Shown here: positions 33,421 through 41,630 of the stretch, one piece after another
Position numbering within the stretch: position 1 is the first letter of the stretch
How the letters are laid out: each line of letters starts with the position of its first letter
Assembly: GCA_964590945.1 (NCBI GenBank)
Contig: CAZPXF010000002.1
Coordinates: 1-49,464, forward strand
Direction of reading: 5' to 3'
Source of the DNA: CAZPXF01 sp964590945
GTDB taxonomy: Bacteria > Bacillota > Clostridia > Lachnospirales > Lachnospiraceae
Length of the DNA: 49,464 nucleotides
Made by a program: the position numbers and the translations under genes
Notes under the pieces: model-generated
Told to the model about the DNA's origin: nothing
The model's input: only the letters and a program-made list of their open reading frames with translations
Database searches by the model: none

Positions 33421-34269
33421 TTAAATTAACTCAGCCGCTTTGTCAAACTGAGCGTCGAGGAAATCTCTGTTATGCTTCAAAACTTCTTTCCAGTTATCGC
33501 CGCCGTCGTACCAGAATTCCGCAACATAGCGGCGGATGCCCTGACGGTAAAATTCCGCAATATGAGGCGGGAAATCCACCTGACCCTCGCCGTACGGGAT
33601 CCCCCGGTCTTTCCCCGGGACCGTCTCCTTCAGATGCGCGCCGATCATATGGCCTGCGCCCGTTCTGATATCTGCAAGGACGTCATCCGTGCAGTTGTAG
33701 ATATTGCCGATATCCGGATACGCCTGATAATACGGGGAATTGATGCGATTGACGCCGTACATGACTTTCTCGATCGTATTCATAAATTCCTGATCCATCA
33801 TGGTCTCGGTAGCCAGCGTCACGCCGTGAGAGGCCGCAAGCATGGTCGCAGCTTCCAGCGTCTCATAGAAGCGCTCCTTTGTGCTCTCATCGCTTGTCTC
33901 CTCATAATACACATCATATCCCTGCGTCATAATAATACGGACGCCCATCTTTTTGGCGAACGCAATACATTTCTCGATGATCTCCCACGCCTCTTTTTTC
34001 CATTTCAGAGTCCCCATAGGATATCTTCTCTGCGCAGAGAATGTGATGCTCTCAATTCTGAATCCGGTTTTATTCCCGGCCTCCAGAACGGCAGCGATCT
34101 CCTCGTCCGACCAGTCCAGCCGTGCGATCTTCTCGTCCGATTCATCCACGCTCATCTCCATAAAATCAAACCCGGCCTCTTTACAGACACGGAATTTCTC
34201 TTCCCATGTAAGATCGGCCGGAACGGCCTTTTCATATACGCCAATGCGGTATGTGCCCCTGATATCCAT
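33421..34269 (-). CDS. L-ribulose-5-phosphate 3-epimerase (UlaE/SgbU family)
   Basis: A 282-residue TIM-barrel sugar-phosphate epimerase that converts L-xylulose 5-P to L-ribulose 5-P. Recognisable: the N-terminal IGVYEKAVPADLTWEEKF, FMEMSVDESDEKIARLDWS, ATETMMDQEFMNT, YQAYPDIGNIYN, GAHLKETVPG and FPPHIAEFYRQGIRRYVAEFWYDG. Its ATG overlaps the stop of the upstream 4-epimerase by one base (TAATG). The pair is the lower end of L-ascorbate/L-xylulose catabolism; kinase and transporter for that route are not next to it. Confidence 0.95.
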   Translation of the reverse strand: MDIRGTYRIGVYEKAVPADLTWEEKFRVCKEAGFDFMEMSVDESDEKIARLDWSDEEIAAVLEAGNKTGFRIESITFSAQRRYPMGTLKWKKEAWEIIEKCIAFAKKMGVRIIMTQGYDVYYEETSDESTKERFYETLEAATMLAASHGVTLATETMMDQEFMNTIEKVMYGVNRINSPYYQAYPDIGNIYNCTDDVLADIRTGAGHMIGAHLKETVPGKDRGIPYGEGQVDFPPHIAEFYRQGIRRYVAEFWYDGGDNWKEVLKHNRDFLDAQFDKAAELI

Positions 34270-34973
34270 TACTTAATCTCCTTCTGTCCGTAATATGCAT
34301 TTGCTCCGTGTTTTCTGAGATAGTGCTTGTCAAGCTGATGCTGGTCAATACGTTCAAGCTTCGGGTTGATCAGCTCGGCGAACATAGCCATCCTGGCAAC
34401 CTCCTCGAGAACGACCGCATTATGAACAGCTTCATTCGCGTCCTTTCCCCATGTAAACGGCCCGTGGTTGCAAAGAATGACCGCCGGCAGATCCATGATC
34501 CCGATGCCGCGCTCGGTAAATGTCTCTACGATACACTTTCCCGTCTCAGTCTCATAATCCCTGTTGATCTCTTCTTCCGTCAGACGGCGCGCGCACGGGA
34601 TATCTCCATACATATAATCCGCATGGGTAGTTCCGTATGCCGGAATATCACGGTTTGCCTGCGCCCACGAGGTAGCGTACGTGGAATGTGTATGAACAAT
34701 GCCTCCGATCTCCGGATAATTCTGGTACAGCACCAGATGCGTCGGCATATCGGATGACGGATTATAATCTCCTTCTACAACGTTGCCTTCCAGATCGAGA
34801 ACCACCATATCTTCCGGTTTCAGTTTCTCATATGGAACGCCGCTTGGCTTGATCACGAACAGCCCCTTCTCGTGATCGATACCGCTTACATTGCCCCAGG
34901 TAAAAGTAACGAGTCCCCTTTTCGGCAGCTCCATATTAGCCTCATATACTTTCTGTTTCAGTTCTTCTAACAT
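34269..34973 (-). CDS. araD: L-ribulose-5-phosphate 4-epimerase (AraD/UlaF/SgbE)
   Basis: A 234-residue Zn epimerase producing D-xylulose 5-phosphate for the pentose phosphate route. Visible: FTWGNVSGID, KPSGVPYEKLKPEDMVVLD, the Zn pair in VHTHSTYATSWAQA, YGDIPCARRLTEEEI, NHGPFTWGKDANEAVHNAVVLEEVA and the C-terminal DQHQLDKHYLRKHGANAYYGQ. The start at 34973 follows AAGGAGG; the longer frame to 35105 runs into murI. AraD, UlaF and SgbE cannot be told apart here; the partner 3-epimerase favours the Ula/Sgb role. Confidence 0.95.
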   Translation of the reverse strand: MLEELKQKVYEANMELPKRGLVTFTWGNVSGIDHEKGLFVIKPSGVPYEKLKPEDMVVLDLEGNVVEGDYNPSSDMPTHLVLYQNYPEIGGIVHTHSTYATSWAQANRDIPAYGTTHADYMYGDIPCARRLTEEEINRDYETETGKCIVETFTERGIGIMDLPAVILCNHGPFTWGKDANEAVHNAVVLEEVARMAMFAELINPKLERIDQHQLDKHYLRKHGANAYYGQKEIK

Positions 34974-35004
34974 ATTTGCCTCCTTCTTATGTCCGATGTA
35001 CGGT

Positions 35005-35015
35005 AACGTTTCGTT
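35005..35015. promoter_or_regulatory. Perfect dyad AACGTTTCGTT at the epimerase promoter
   Basis: AACG-TTT-CGTT lies immediately downstream of the -10 box, overlapping the expected transcript start. It resembles a LacI/GntR-class operator by symmetry and place; the binding protein is not known. Confidence 0.45.
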
Positions 35016-35024
35016 GATGGTATT

Positions 35025-35053
35025 ATTATACAATCCTGCAGATTTCATTTCAA
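35025..35053 (-). promoter_or_regulatory. Promoter of the epimerase operon inside the murI 3' end
   Basis: TTGAAA (35048-35053), 17 bases, TATAAT (35025-35030) on the minus strand; the -35 overlaps the last codons of murI. Confidence 0.75.
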
Positions 35054-35869
35054 TCCATTTCCGAAACAATGCACATCGGTGCACACATGGTACAGTCTCC
35101 AGCAAAGCGCAATCTCCTCTTCTGTCCCAAGACTGTTTTCAAAATAAATCTTTCCCGGCGCCGTTCCGGCTTTCAGAAGACCTGCCTCCCGGACACGCCT
35201 TGCCAGTTCCCGCGCGGTTCCTGCGCCCCCGTCAAAGATCTGTACGTTTTCTCCCCAGAACTTTTTCACAGCTCCTTTTACAAATGGATAATGTGTGCAG
35301 CCAAGCACAATGGAATCGATCTCTTTCTCCTGGTAATCCCGGAAAAGATGACTCAGATATGCGTCCATCTCCGGACCTTCCAGGCATCCCTTCTCAACCA
35401 GTTCCATAAGCCCCGGGCACGGCAGCGGAAAAATCTCCGCCCGATCTTCATACGCTGCCATGAGACGTTGAAATTTTTCCATTTTCAAAGTCATCGGCGT
35501 TGCCATCACCAAAACCTTTGCATTCTCCTTCGCCATCACCGCCGGCTTGATCGCCGGTTCGATACCGACCACCGGAAGCTCCGGGTGCAGTTCCCGAATC
35601 CTGCGGACAGCCGCGCTGGTAGCCGTATTGCACGCTACTGCCAGAGCTTTTACGCCGGATTCAATAAATTGTTCTGTCTTATCAAGCGTGAGGCGTCGGA
35701 TCTCATCCTCCGGACGTGTCCCATAAGGCGCATTTTTGGAATCGCCAAAATACCAGAAATCCTCGTACGGCAGAATCCTGGTCAGCTCCTTCAATACACT
35801 GATCCCGCCCAGCCCTGAATCAAATACTGCGATAGGCGCGTCGGAATTTCGCTTTCCCGTTATCTCCAT
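35045..35869 (-). CDS. murI: Glutamate racemase
   Basis: Converts L- to D-glutamate for peptidoglycan. 274 residues, the normal length. The catalytic cysteines are C80 in AVACNTATS and C191 in VLGCTHYPF. FDSGLGGISVL supplies D17 and S18 of the active site, and YFGDSKNAPYG is the substrate-lining loop. It follows the second Rrf2 regulator gene by 12 bases and is probably transcribed from the Rrf2 promoter, an unusual linkage between a cell-wall enzyme and redox/Fe-S type regulators. Confidence 0.97.
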   Translation of the reverse strand: MEITGKRNSDAPIAVFDSGLGGISVLKELTRILPYEDFWYFGDSKNAPYGTRPEDEIRRLTLDKTEQFIESGVKALAVACNTATSAAVRRIRELHPELPVVGIEPAIKPAVMAKENAKVLVMATPMTLKMEKFQRLMAAYEDRAEIFPLPCPGLMELVEKGCLEGPEMDAYLSHLFRDYQEKEIDSIVLGCTHYPFVKGAVKKFWGENVQIFDGGAGTARELARRVREAGLLKAGTAPGKIYFENSLGTEEEIALCWRLYHVCTDVHCFGNGLK

Positions 35870-35881
35870 CTGATGTCTCTC

Positions 35882-36316
35882 CTATATGATATACTCTCCG
35901 TTCTTTTCGATCTGCCAGTTCACCAGATCTTCCAGCGTAATATGATCGATCACGCCGCTCACAGCATCATTCAGCCGCTTCCATACCATCACGGTCACGC
36001 ACGAATCCATGCGGGGGCAATTGACAGCGCCCTCGCTCAGACACTCCACCGGCGCCATATTGCCCTCCGTCTGCCGCAGGATCATTCCAACCGTATATTC
36101 TTCCGGTCTTTTCGTCAGAAGATACCCGCCCTGGGGTCCGCGGATGCTGCGCACATATCCCGCTTTATGAAGAAGCGAAATGATCTGTTCCAGATATTTG
36201 TCCGAAATCTCCTGTCTGGCGGCGATCTCGCGGATCCGTACCGGATGCTCCGCGTCATTCAGCGCAAGATCCAGCATCAGTCTCAGAGCATAGCGCCCTT
36301 TCGTTGAAATTCTCAT
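35882..36316 (-). CDS. Rrf2-family regulator, second of a tandem pair
   Basis: A 144-residue winged-helix regulator (MRISTKGRYALRLMLDLAL start). The DNA-binding part covers residues 1-65, with the RGPQGGYLL wing. Three cysteines in a C-x7-C-x5-C pattern (residues 87-101, CLSEGAVNCPRMDSC) could hold an Fe-S cluster, as in IscR or NsrR relatives. It is paralogous to the preceding gene, 18 bases upstream, and precedes murI. Targets are unknown. Confidence 0.9.
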   Translation of the reverse strand: MRISTKGRYALRLMLDLALNDAEHPVRIREIAARQEISDKYLEQIISLLHKAGYVRSIRGPQGGYLLTKRPEEYTVGMILRQTEGNMAPVECLSEGAVNCPRMDSCVTVMVWKRLNDAVSGVIDHITLEDLVNWQIEKNGEYII

Positions 36317-36334
36317 ATTTTCTGTCCTCCCACT

Positions 36335-36751
36335 CTATCTCTTTACATTGCCGCTTAATAAATCCGCAAGCGAAACGCTGTCCAGATATTCGTAAATGAT
36401 CCGGTCAAGCTCCTCCCACATCGGCAGTGTAATACAATCCTCTGCATGCTCACATGTATTTTCATCACGATCCAGACAGGATACCGGCGAAAGGCTTCCC
36501 TCCGCCGTCTTTAATATTGCGCCTACCTGATATTCCTCCGGTGAATATTTTAACTGGTATCCCCCTGTTTTTCCCCGCTGACTGTTCAGATAACCCGCAC
36601 GGTTCATGATCCCCGCGATCATCTCCAGATATTTCATCGAGAGCTCCTGTCTCTCCGCAATATCCTTCAACGAAATATTACCCTCATGATAATGCTGAGC
36701 CAGATCAAGCATGACTCTCAGTGCATATCTTCCTTTTGTTGAGATTTTCAT
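36335..36751 (-). CDS. Rrf2-family regulator, first of a tandem pair
   Basis: A 138-residue winged-helix regulator starting MKISTKGRYALRVMLDLAQ, with an RGKTGGYQL wing and cysteines spaced C-x7-C-x5-C (CLDRDENTCEHAEDC, near residue 92), the same spacing as its neighbour. The CymR/IscR-type family senses cysteine status, Fe-S supply or nitric oxide. First gene of a likely operon with the second Rrf2 gene and murI. GGAGGTCAGACG precedes the ATG. Confidence 0.9.
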   Translation of the reverse strand: MKISTKGRYALRVMLDLAQHYHEGNISLKDIAERQELSMKYLEMIAGIMNRAGYLNSQRGKTGGYQLKYSPEEYQVGAILKTAEGSLSPVSCLDRDENTCEHAEDCITLPMWEELDRIIYEYLDSVSLADLLSGNVKR

Positions 36752-36817
36752 TTTCGTCTGACCTCCAAAAACGTTTTTATGACATATATTTTACTCCAGG
36801 TAAGTAGGAAATACAAC

Positions 36818-36850
36818 AAAAAAAGATGATGGTCATTCAGCCATCATCTT
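36818..36850 (-). terminator. Terminator after the CarD-like gene
   Basis: GATGATGG / CCATCATC stem followed on the minus strand by TTTTTTT, 12 bases past the stop of the CarD-like gene. Confidence 0.92.
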
Positions 36851-36862
36851 CTAAATCTCCCG

Positions 36863-37369
36863 CTATACGGTCATCCCGATCCGTTCTCCGATATATTTCG
36901 GTATATCGTTCCGGTCGATCGATAATACGAGCGCAAGCTCCGAATAAAGCGCGTCCTCGGCTATCCTTAAAAACTTTTCTCCGGAGGCCGTGATTTTCTT
37001 GCCCTGTTCGACTCTCTTTTTATTATACTTGTACAGCGTCTTGATCACCTGGGCATAGGCGATAACCTCGCAGGTCTTCAGTTTCTCTTTATAAATTGTA
37101 TCTGTCAGCTTTGGATTGTCGATCCGGATATCTTCTAATCCCGGCATGCTGTCGATCAGCTTGATTGCTTCCTCTTTCGTTATGATCTTTCTCATAGGAA
37201 CCTTCGTGTGATCTACCGGGGCAAAAATTCGATTTGATTTCGTGCTGAGCGGCACCAGTACATAATACTTCTTCTCTTTCGGGACATCGCGCATATCCAG
37301 CGTGGTGATATCTTCCACGGTACAAACCCCGACAGTTCCGTATACCACATATTCTCCGATATTAAACAT
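36863..37369 (-). CDS. CarD/CdnL-type RNA polymerase-binding regulator
   Basis: A 168-residue protein. The N-terminal CarD/Tudor-like domain (MFNIGEYVVYGTVGVCTVEDI, residues 1-65, with YYVLVPL and FAPVDHTKVPMRKI) binds the polymerase beta subunit in family members; the C-terminal helical part (KTLYKYNKKRVEQGKKITASGEKFLRIAEDAL) touches the promoter fork. ATG at 37369 is chosen because it matches the usual family start; a GTG four codons earlier is possible. Single gene with its own promoter and terminator. Confidence 0.93.
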   Translation of the reverse strand: MFNIGEYVVYGTVGVCTVEDITTLDMRDVPKEKKYYVLVPLSTKSNRIFAPVDHTKVPMRKIITKEEAIKLIDSMPGLEDIRIDNPKLTDTIYKEKLKTCEVIAYAQVIKTLYKYNKKRVEQGKKITASGEKFLRIAEDALYSELALVLSIDRNDIPKYIGERIGMTV

Positions 37370-37418
37370 GTTTTCACTCACTTTCTACTTATTAAATGCG
37401 GCCTCGGCTTTATTTTTT

Positions 37419-37448
37419 ATTTTAACACTTTTGTTCGTGTTTTGTCAG
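37419..37448 (-). promoter_or_regulatory. Promoter of the CarD-like gene
   Basis: CTGACA (37443-37448), 18 bases, TAAAAT (37419-37424) on the minus strand, about 50 bases before the ATG. Confidence 0.5.
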
Positions 37449-37532
37449 TAAATTTGTTCAATTGTGTTGCATTTTTGTGAAAACCACCAAAGGATAGCAT
37501 ACGGTTAATTGTGCATTTTATATACTTTAAGA

Positions 37533-38492
37533 TCACGCTCCCCAAAAGCGCTCCATGAAATTTTCCGCATTTTTCCAGCAAACGGCTTCTACTTCATCCG
37601 CCGAAAATCCGGCTCTCTCCAGGCCTTCCGCCAGCTTCGGCATATCCTGACAGCCACGGATCTCCTGCTCGCCTGTCATCCCGTCGAAGTCGCTTCCAAT
37701 GCAAAGAATATCCCTGCCGCCCACATCTATGATATGTCTTGCCTGAGCAATCAGGCCGTCAAGCGTGCTTTTCCCATTATCGCTCACAAAAGGGCCGAAG
37801 AAATTAAGGCCTGTGACGCCGCCTTTATCGGCGAGCTTTTTCAGCATCTCGTCTGTGAGATTACGCGCATGATACGCAGCGCTCCTGGAATTGGAATGTG
37901 TGGCGAGAAACGGCCTCTTCCCGTATTTGTACACATCCCGGAATCCGCCGTCCGACAGGTGCGAAACATCGGCCGCAATCCCAAGCTCATCCATCCTTTC
38001 CAGCGCTTCCCTGCCAAACGCGGTCAGCCCTTCCTCCTGACAGGTAAAATCTTTATTCGGATACCCAACGCAATTCGGATAGTTCCATGTCAGTGTGAGC
38101 ATACGGATCCCGACCTCACAGAGCCGGTCCAGACGCTCGATCTGACCATCCAGGATACCGCCCTCCTCCACGGTCAGCATGACGGACAGTTTCCCGGCTT
38201 TCTGATTGTTTTCATAATCTCTGTAATTACCCGCAAATGCGATTTGATCCTTGTGCTCCTCCACCGTCCGGCGCATAAGCTCTGTCATCGCCAGCACGTC
38301 CTCATAATGTGTATTTCCGACAGGCTTTTTCCCGATGTCCGTAAAGCACGCAAAACATTGCATCGCGTATCCATTTTCGAGCATACGGCGGACGTCCGCC
38401 TGCCCGGAATTGGACCACAGGGTTTCTGCAGGATCCTTTTTCGCTGCGTACAGGCGCATCAGCGTGTCGCAATGCAGATCGATAAACTTCAT
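37533..38492 (-). CDS. Membrane-type dipeptidase family (peptidase M19)
   Basis: A 319-residue cytoplasmic Zn dipeptidase. Metal residues appear in DLHCDTL (H7, D9), LTVEEGG (Glu), VSHLSD and ATHSNSR (His), and IGSDFDG near residue 258. This family hydrolyses dipeptides, including those with a D-residue. The start follows the threonine aldolase-like gene by 15 bases, so both are probably co-transcribed. No signal peptide is visible, unlike the mammalian renal enzyme. No clear terminator follows within 37382-37532. Confidence 0.94.
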   Translation of the reverse strand: MKFIDLHCDTLMRLYAAKKDPAETLWSNSGQADVRRMLENGYAMQCFACFTDIGKKPVGNTHYEDVLAMTELMRRTVEEHKDQIAFAGNYRDYENNQKAGKLSVMLTVEEGGILDGQIERLDRLCEVGIRMLTLTWNYPNCVGYPNKDFTCQEEGLTAFGREALERMDELGIAADVSHLSDGGFRDVYKYGKRPFLATHSNSRSAAYHARNLTDEMLKKLADKGGVTGLNFFGPFVSDNGKSTLDGLIAQARHIIDVGGRDILCIGSDFDGMTGEQEIRGCQDMPKLAEGLERAGFSADEVEAVCWKNAENFMERFWGA

Positions 38493-38507
38493 TTTCCTTT
38501 CCCCTCT

Positions 38508-39533
38508 CTATAAAAGCTCCAGAAGCTTTTCGACATCCTCCTGCTTCGTCGCCCAGCTTGTCGCGAAACGCACGACCGTATGATCCTCGTCCGCCTTCTC
38601 CCAGAAGCCAAATGTCACTTCCTTTTTCAGCTCCTCCATCTGTCCGTTTTCCAGCACGATAAACTGCTGGTTTGTCGGAGAATCCAGGAAAAATGAATAT
38701 CCCTTTTCCCGCAGTCCCTGCTTCAGGATCCCGGCCATGTCGACGGCATGTCTGCTGATCTTAAAATACAGATCATCTGTAAAAAGCGTATCGAACTGTA
38801 TTCCAAGCAGGCGCCCCTTCGCCATAAGCGCCCCGTGCTGTTTTACTGTCGTCAGGAAATGCTTCGGCATATTTTTCTTTGTAAAAACAACTGCCTCGCC
38901 GCAGAGCGCTCCGACCTTTGTTCCGCCCGCATAGAAAACGTCGGTATATTTTGCGATATCTGCAAGTGAAACATCGGTATCATAACTCATAAGGCCATAT
39001 CCAAGCCGGGCGCCGTCCAGAAACAGCGGGATCTGATACTCCCTGCAGATCGAAGATATCTGCTCGAATTCGTCCTTTGTATACAGTGTACCGTATTCCG
39101 TCGGATGAGAAATATAAACCATTCCCGGAAATACCATATGTTCATGGTTGTCATCCGCCCAAAAATCCTCCAGCAGCTTCCGAAGCTCCCCCGCTTCCAG
39201 CTTCCCGTCATGTGACGGGAGCGCCAGCACCTTATGGCCACTGTTCTCCACAGCTCCGGCCTCATGTGCATGGATATGTCCGGTCTGCGCGGACACTACT
39301 CCTTCATATTTCGTAAGCATCGAATCGATCACCGTGTCATTTGTCTGCGTTCCGCCGGCCAGAAAAAAGATTTCCGCATCAGGACAGCCGCACGCCTCGC
39401 GGATCTTCGCCTTTGCACTCTCACAGTATTTATCGCTTCCGTAACCGGAGAGCTTCTCCATATTTGTTTCGAGCAGGCGCTGCAGTATCTTCTCATGGGC
39501 GCCCTCAATGTAATCACTCTCAAAAGATAACAT
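38508..39533 (-). CDS. Low-specificity threonine aldolase family protein
   Basis: A 341-residue PLP enzyme that splits threonine or allo-threonine into glycine and acetaldehyde. PLP residues: LDGAR (D173), YAGGTKVGAL (K206), and the HxHxHEAGAVE stack at HIHAHEAGAVE. The start MLSFESDYIEGAHEKIL differs from the SDNxTxP of E. coli LtaE but is common in clostridial members. AAGGAGG precedes the ATG. The preceding gene's terminator at 39554 lies directly before its ribosome binding site, so either read-through or an unseen promoter drives it. Confidence 0.92.
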   Translation of the reverse strand: MLSFESDYIEGAHEKILQRLLETNMEKLSGYGSDKYCESAKAKIREACGCPDAEIFFLAGGTQTNDTVIDSMLTKYEGVVSAQTGHIHAHEAGAVENSGHKVLALPSHDGKLEAGELRKLLEDFWADDNHEHMVFPGMVYISHPTEYGTLYTKDEFEQISSICREYQIPLFLDGARLGYGLMSYDTDVSLADIAKYTDVFYAGGTKVGALCGEAVVFTKKNMPKHFLTTVKQHGALMAKGRLLGIQFDTLFTDDLYFKISRHAVDMAGILKQGLREKGYSFFLDSPTNQQFIVLENGQMEELKKEVTFGFWEKADEDHTVVRFATSWATKQEDVEKLLELL

Positions 39534-39553
39534 ATCCGATTCCTCCTTATTGC

Positions 39554-39593
39554 AAAAAAACTCCTTTATCTATATTACTGTAGATAAAGGAGT
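39554..39593 (-). terminator. Terminator after the aminotransferase gene
   Basis: ACTCCTTTATCTA / TAGATAAAGGAGT perfect stem with an 8-base loop, followed by TTTTTT on the minus strand, 15 bases past the aminotransferase stop. Confidence 0.92.
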
Positions 39594-39608
39594 GAAACAA
39601 GAACAATT

Positions 39609-40922
39609 TTACTGCTGTGCCGCTGCTTCCTGCCGCTTCGTCTGTGCAAGCAGCTTCTCAACGCTTACAAGCTTGACGCTCAGCACAAATACCTCTGCCG
39701 CTGCTTCCAGCTCTTCGACCGTCGGGAAGGATGGGGCAATACGGATGTTGCTGTCTTTGGGATCCTTTCCGTATGGGAAGGTCGCGCCGGCGCCCGTCAA
39801 TTTAACGCCTGCCTCCGCAGCTTTCGCCACGATCGCCTTTGCGCATCCGTCCATGGAGTCGAAGGAAATGAAATATCCGCCGAGCGGCTTTGTCCATGTT
39901 CCGATTCCGAGTCCTCCAAGCTCCCTTTCAAAAACCTCGTCGACCTTTTCGAACTTCGGACGGAGAATGTCCGCGTGCTTGCGCATATGGTTGTACATTC
40001 CCTGCATATCTTTAAAGAAACGTACATGGCGCAGCTGATTCAGCTTGTCGTGGCCGATCGTCTGGAAGCTCATATATTTCTTCGCATCCTCGAGGTTCGC
40101 GCACGACGCGGCCAGCGCCGCAATTCCGGAGCCCGGGAAGGATACCTTTGATGTGGATATGAATTTCAGCACCATATCCGGATTTCCCGCCTTAATACAC
40201 TCGTTCAGAAGCTCAAGGATGACGTCCCTGTTATCGTCATACAGATGATGGATCGAGTACGCATTATCCCAGAAAATACGGAAATCTTCTGCCGCAGGCT
40301 TTAAGCGGGCAAATCTTCTGACCGTCCCGTCAGAGTAGGAAATACCTGTCGGGTTCGCATATTTCGGCACGCACCAGATTCCCTTGACCGCAGGATCCTC
40401 AGAAACAAGCTTCTCGACCATATCCATATCCGGCCCCGTCTCGAGAAGCGGCACATTGATCATCTCGATGCCGAAAAATTCCGTGATCGCAAAATGGCGG
40501 TCATATCCCGGTACCGGACAGAGAAATTTAACTTTATCCAGCTTGCCCCATGGGGTGCTTCCCATAATACCATGTGTCATGGCACGTGAAACTGTGTCGA
40601 ACATAACATTCAGGCTGGAATTCCCATAGATCAGGATATTCCTCTCCGGAACCTCAGACATATCCGCAAGGAGCTTTCTTGCATCGGAAATGCCGTCCGG
40701 CGCCCCGTAATTTCTGCAGTCAACTCCATCGGAACTCTCCAGATTCGTCCCGCTGTTCAAAACGTCCATCATTCCAAGGCTCAGATCGAGCTGCGACCTG
40801 GACGGCTTGCCGCGGGACATATCCAGCTTTAATCCTTTGCCCTTAATATCTTCAAACTGTTTCTCAAGTTTACATTTTAATGCTTCCAATTGTGATCTGC
40901 CAAGCTCACAGTACGGCTTCAT
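39609..40922 (-). CDS. Aminotransferase class I, type Ic aspartate aminotransferase-like
   Basis: A 437-residue PLP aminotransferase. Features: LDMSRGKPSRSQLDLS, the GNSSLNVMFD phosphate site, PKYANPTG, FWDNAYS and the PLP lysine K259 in FISTSKVSFPGSG, and IRIAPSFPTVEELEAA near the end. The SRGKP start and Lys context fit the MocR-free type Ic aspartate aminotransferases described in Corynebacterium-like bacteria (Pfam Asp_aminotransf). Probably transaminates aspartate or a related amino acid with 2-oxoglutarate. Single gene with promoter at 41010-41038. Confidence 0.92.
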   Translation of the reverse strand: MKPYCELGRSQLEALKCKLEKQFEDIKGKGLKLDMSRGKPSRSQLDLSLGMMDVLNSGTNLESSDGVDCRNYGAPDGISDARKLLADMSEVPERNILIYGNSSLNVMFDTVSRAMTHGIMGSTPWGKLDKVKFLCPVPGYDRHFAITEFFGIEMINVPLLETGPDMDMVEKLVSEDPAVKGIWCVPKYANPTGISYSDGTVRRFARLKPAAEDFRIFWDNAYSIHHLYDDNRDVILELLNECIKAGNPDMVLKFISTSKVSFPGSGIAALAASCANLEDAKKYMSFQTIGHDKLNQLRHVRFFKDMQGMYNHMRKHADILRPKFEKVDEVFERELGGLGIGTWTKPLGGYFISFDSMDGCAKAIVAKAAEAGVKLTGAGATFPYGKDPKDSNIRIAPSFPTVEELEAAAEVFVLSVKLVSVEKLLAQTKRQEAAAQQ

Positions 40923-41262
40923 AATTCGTCCTCCTTAAAATTCCGTAAATACATGTATATCAAAGCGATGCCCTGCCGCACCGCTGCTTTTGATACTGTC
41001 ACAAATGCTATTGTAGTAGTAATTTGAACAAATTGCAAGCAGAACTTGCATTTTTGGGCATTTCTATTCGATTTCATCCGATTACTTCGTTTTATTATGC
41101 AATTTTCACTTTGTTTTCCCTCATAATTCCCGCTTTTAAATTTCCTTTTCTTTTTTTACCAAAATTTTATTTTAAATATACTTTGCTTTTCCGGTACGAT
41201 GTGATAAAGTAATTTTATTGTATTATTTACGTTAAAAAGTCAAATAAAGGAGATTGATATAT
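40923..41262. other. Intergenic region between aminotransferase and the Cys-rich small protein
   Basis: 340 bases. It carries the aminotransferase promoter near 41010-41038; the half towards 41262 is very AT-rich with a ribosome binding site AAAGGAG at 41246-41252. I see no RNA motif or additional gene. Confidence 0.55.
41010..41038 (-). promoter_or_regulatory. Promoter of the aminotransferase gene
   Basis: TTGCAA (41033-41038), 17 bases, TACAAT (41010-41015) on the minus strand. Confidence 0.6.
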
Positions 41263-41571
41263 ATGCTTTTTTTTAAGAGAAAAAATAAAGACCCGCAAAA
41301 AGAAAAAAAGAAAAGCGCATCGAATTCCAGCCAGCGTTCCCGCATTTACAATAAGGACATGAACGATCTGCTCCCATTTTTTTTGCGCTATGAACGGGAC
41401 GCTGTATACATCACAACGTCAGAGACGTGTCCGTGCTGCAGTCCGTATAACGGGAAAGTATATAATGTTCTGAATATAATGCAGAAATATCCGCCGCTGC
41501 CGGATTTTTTATGTCAGAACGAATGTCCGGAATGCGGAAAGGTCATTGAAGCGCAGCTGCTCCTGCGCTGA
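41263..41571 (+). CDS. Small Cys-rich protein of unknown function
   Basis: A 102-residue protein I do not recognise. The first 30 residues are very basic (FFKRKNKDPQKEKKKS). Two Cys clusters follow: C56-P-C58-C59 and C84-x3-C88-x2-C91, a plausible zinc ribbon. CPCCSPYNGKVYNV is the most distinctive stretch. ATG at 41263 is preferred because AAAGGAG is 10 bases upstream; an in-frame TTG at 41254 is too close to it. Alone on the plus strand, it is flanked by minus-strand genes and a bidirectional terminator. Nucleic-acid or protein binding is possible but not shown. Confidence 0.75.
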   Translation: MLFFKRKNKDPQKEKKKSASNSSQRSRIYNKDMNDLLPFFLRYERDAVYITTSETCPCCSPYNGKVYNVLNIMQKYPPLPDFLCQNECPECGKVIEAQLLLR

Positions 41572-41596
41572 TCTTATCCCGGCTTTGCCGGTTTTA

Positions 41597-41630
41597 AAAG
41601 GGGGTATCATTTCTGATAACCCCCTTCATT
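41597..41630. terminator. Bidirectional terminator between the Cys-rich protein and permease genes
   Basis: AAGGGGGTATCA / TGATAACCCCCTT stem (one bulged A) flanked by A and T runs, useful to both converging genes; it ends directly before the permease stop at 41631. Confidence 0.85.
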
